Positions 63,465 to 64,000 of a stretch of DNA of 64,000 nt are shown piece by piece. This DNA comes from Ignavibacterium sp. (lineage in GTDB: Bacteria > Bacteroidota > Ignavibacteria > Ignavibacteriales > Ignavibacteriaceae). The notes beneath the pieces are model-generated. The model saw only the letters and a program-made list of their open reading frames with translations. It did no database searches and was not told the origin of the DNA. Every line of letters begins with the position of its first letter. Within the stretch, counting starts at the first letter, position 1. The stretch is taken from NCBI GenBank assembly GCA_032027145.1, contig JAVSMP010000001.1:186001-250000 (forward strand), read 5' to 3'. The position numbers were made by a program, and so were the translations under genes.

Positions 63465-64000
63465 CTATCTGAGGTACAACATTTTTTTGGAAACAGAATG
63501 ACCATTTGTTGTCAGATTATAAATGTAAACACCACTTGGAATATTGCTTGCATTGAATTCAACTGAATGAAACCCTGAACTTTTTTCTTCATCAACAAGT
63601 GTCGTTATTTTTTCTCCCAGGAGATTATAAATGATTAACTTAACTGGCAGCGGACCTAAACCAAAATCAGGGATGCTATATGTAATAGTAGTGCTTGGGT
63701 TAAAGGGATTTGGATGATTTTTTAATAAAATTGTATTACTTAAATTAATTAACGGTTCTTCACTTACATCTGTAACTGAATCTGGAATAACGAAGACTGA
63801 TCGAAGGTCTAGTGAAGTGCCGCTACTTTGACTAGACCAATTCGTACCTCCATTGATCGACTTTATAATTTTACCGGACTAACCAACAGCCCAACCAGTG
63901 GTTTCATTAACAAAATAAACTGAGTAAAGATCATTTGTTGTGCCGCTACTTTGAGTTGTCCAGTTAGTGCCACCATTAGTAGTTTTTAAAATTTTCCCAG
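63465..64000 (-). pseudogene. T9SS cargo gene with BNR/YCF48-like repeats, interrupted by in-frame TAG and cut by the window edge
   Basis: Reading the minus strand from the right edge gives about 39 residues of a propeller-type repeat (ILKTTNGGTNWTTQSSGTT, then VYFVNETTGWAVG). A TAG stop follows at 63879-63881, and the same frame then continues with the next repeat (SGKIIKSINGGTNWSSQSSGT, LRSVFVIPD). An intact T9SS sorting domain ends the frame (NHPNPFNPSTT to MLYLR, TAG at 63465-63467). The repeat period is 40 residues. Without readthrough the product would lose its sorting domain and could not be exported by T9SS. A single base change from a tyrosine codon would restore the frame. There is no start codon between the TAG and the end. 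It may be a recent pseudogene, a sequencing error or a recoded stop. Confidence 0.8.

Overview
The window is an AT-rich bacterial chromosome segment that most likely comes from the class Ignavibacteria (Bacteroidota/Chlorobi group). Three things point there. At least five secreted proteins end in a type IX secretion (T9SS) sorting domain carrying the NYPNPFNPTT-type motif that is characteristic of that class. A PorV/PorQ-family outer-membrane protein is present. Several genes are preceded by Bacteroidota-style promoters (TTTG, 19-20 nt, TAnnTTTG) rather than classical -35/-10 boxes. I saw no rRNA, tRNA, CRISPR array, integrase or transposase. Genus and species cannot be read from this window.

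Layout. 1-5.7 kb: a truncated T9SS cargo protein and a CBM9/DUF5916 outer-membrane protein. 6.1-8.7 kb: a minus-strand operon of ECF sigma factor, zinc-finger anti-sigma factor with HEAT-like repeats, and a DUF4097-like repeat protein. 8.9-18.7 kb: a TonB-receptor-like barrel and three T9SS cargo proteins (BNR-repeat, CotH-like, SGNH-like). Two of the cargo genes flank a 1.1-kb array of 199-bp tandem repeats. 18.9-28.4 kb: PorV-like protein, TPR protein, glycyl-tRNA synthetase, DUF47/Pit phosphate uptake, the AmmeMemoRadiSam A/B pair and tryptophanase. 28.5-32.5 kb: a small accessory patch with a membrane/XRE-regulator operon, a RelE/ParE-Phd toxin-antitoxin pair and a three-gene lipoprotein operon. 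32.6-43.7 kb: Yip1-like protein, peptide-binding lipoprotein, PriA, LD-carboxypeptidase, ADP-forming acyl-CoA synthetase, and an aspartase fused to a cyclic-nucleotide-binding domain.

43.9-55.5 kb: leucyl- and seryl-tRNA synthetases, a heterodimeric ABC exporter with one degenerate ATP site, class I fructose-1,6-bisphosphatase, a GT9 glycosyltransferase and Kdo transferase (lipid A-core synthesis). 55.5-64 kb: DinB-like protein, secreted isoaspartyl peptidase/asparaginase, a DUF2459 protein, an overlapping operon of S46 dipeptidyl-peptidase, DUF4476 protein and Gdx/SugE-type SMR exporter, an ArsC-family protein, an Lrp-type regulator with glutamine synthetase, and at the right edge a fifth T9SS cargo gene interrupted by an in-frame TAG.

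Taken together the gene set suggests a Gram-negative heterotroph that uses proteins and amino acids: S46 peptidase, peptide-binding protein, tryptophanase, aspartase, asparaginase and ADP-forming acyl-CoA synthetase, with a T9SS-decorated surface. The most unusual items are the cNMP-domain/aspartase fusion, the 199-bp array with its 398-bp higher-order duplication beside two cargo genes that share 115 of 116 identical bases, the amber-interrupted cargo gene, and the uncharacterised lipoprotein trio. No single locus is convincingly a new defence or biosynthetic system.
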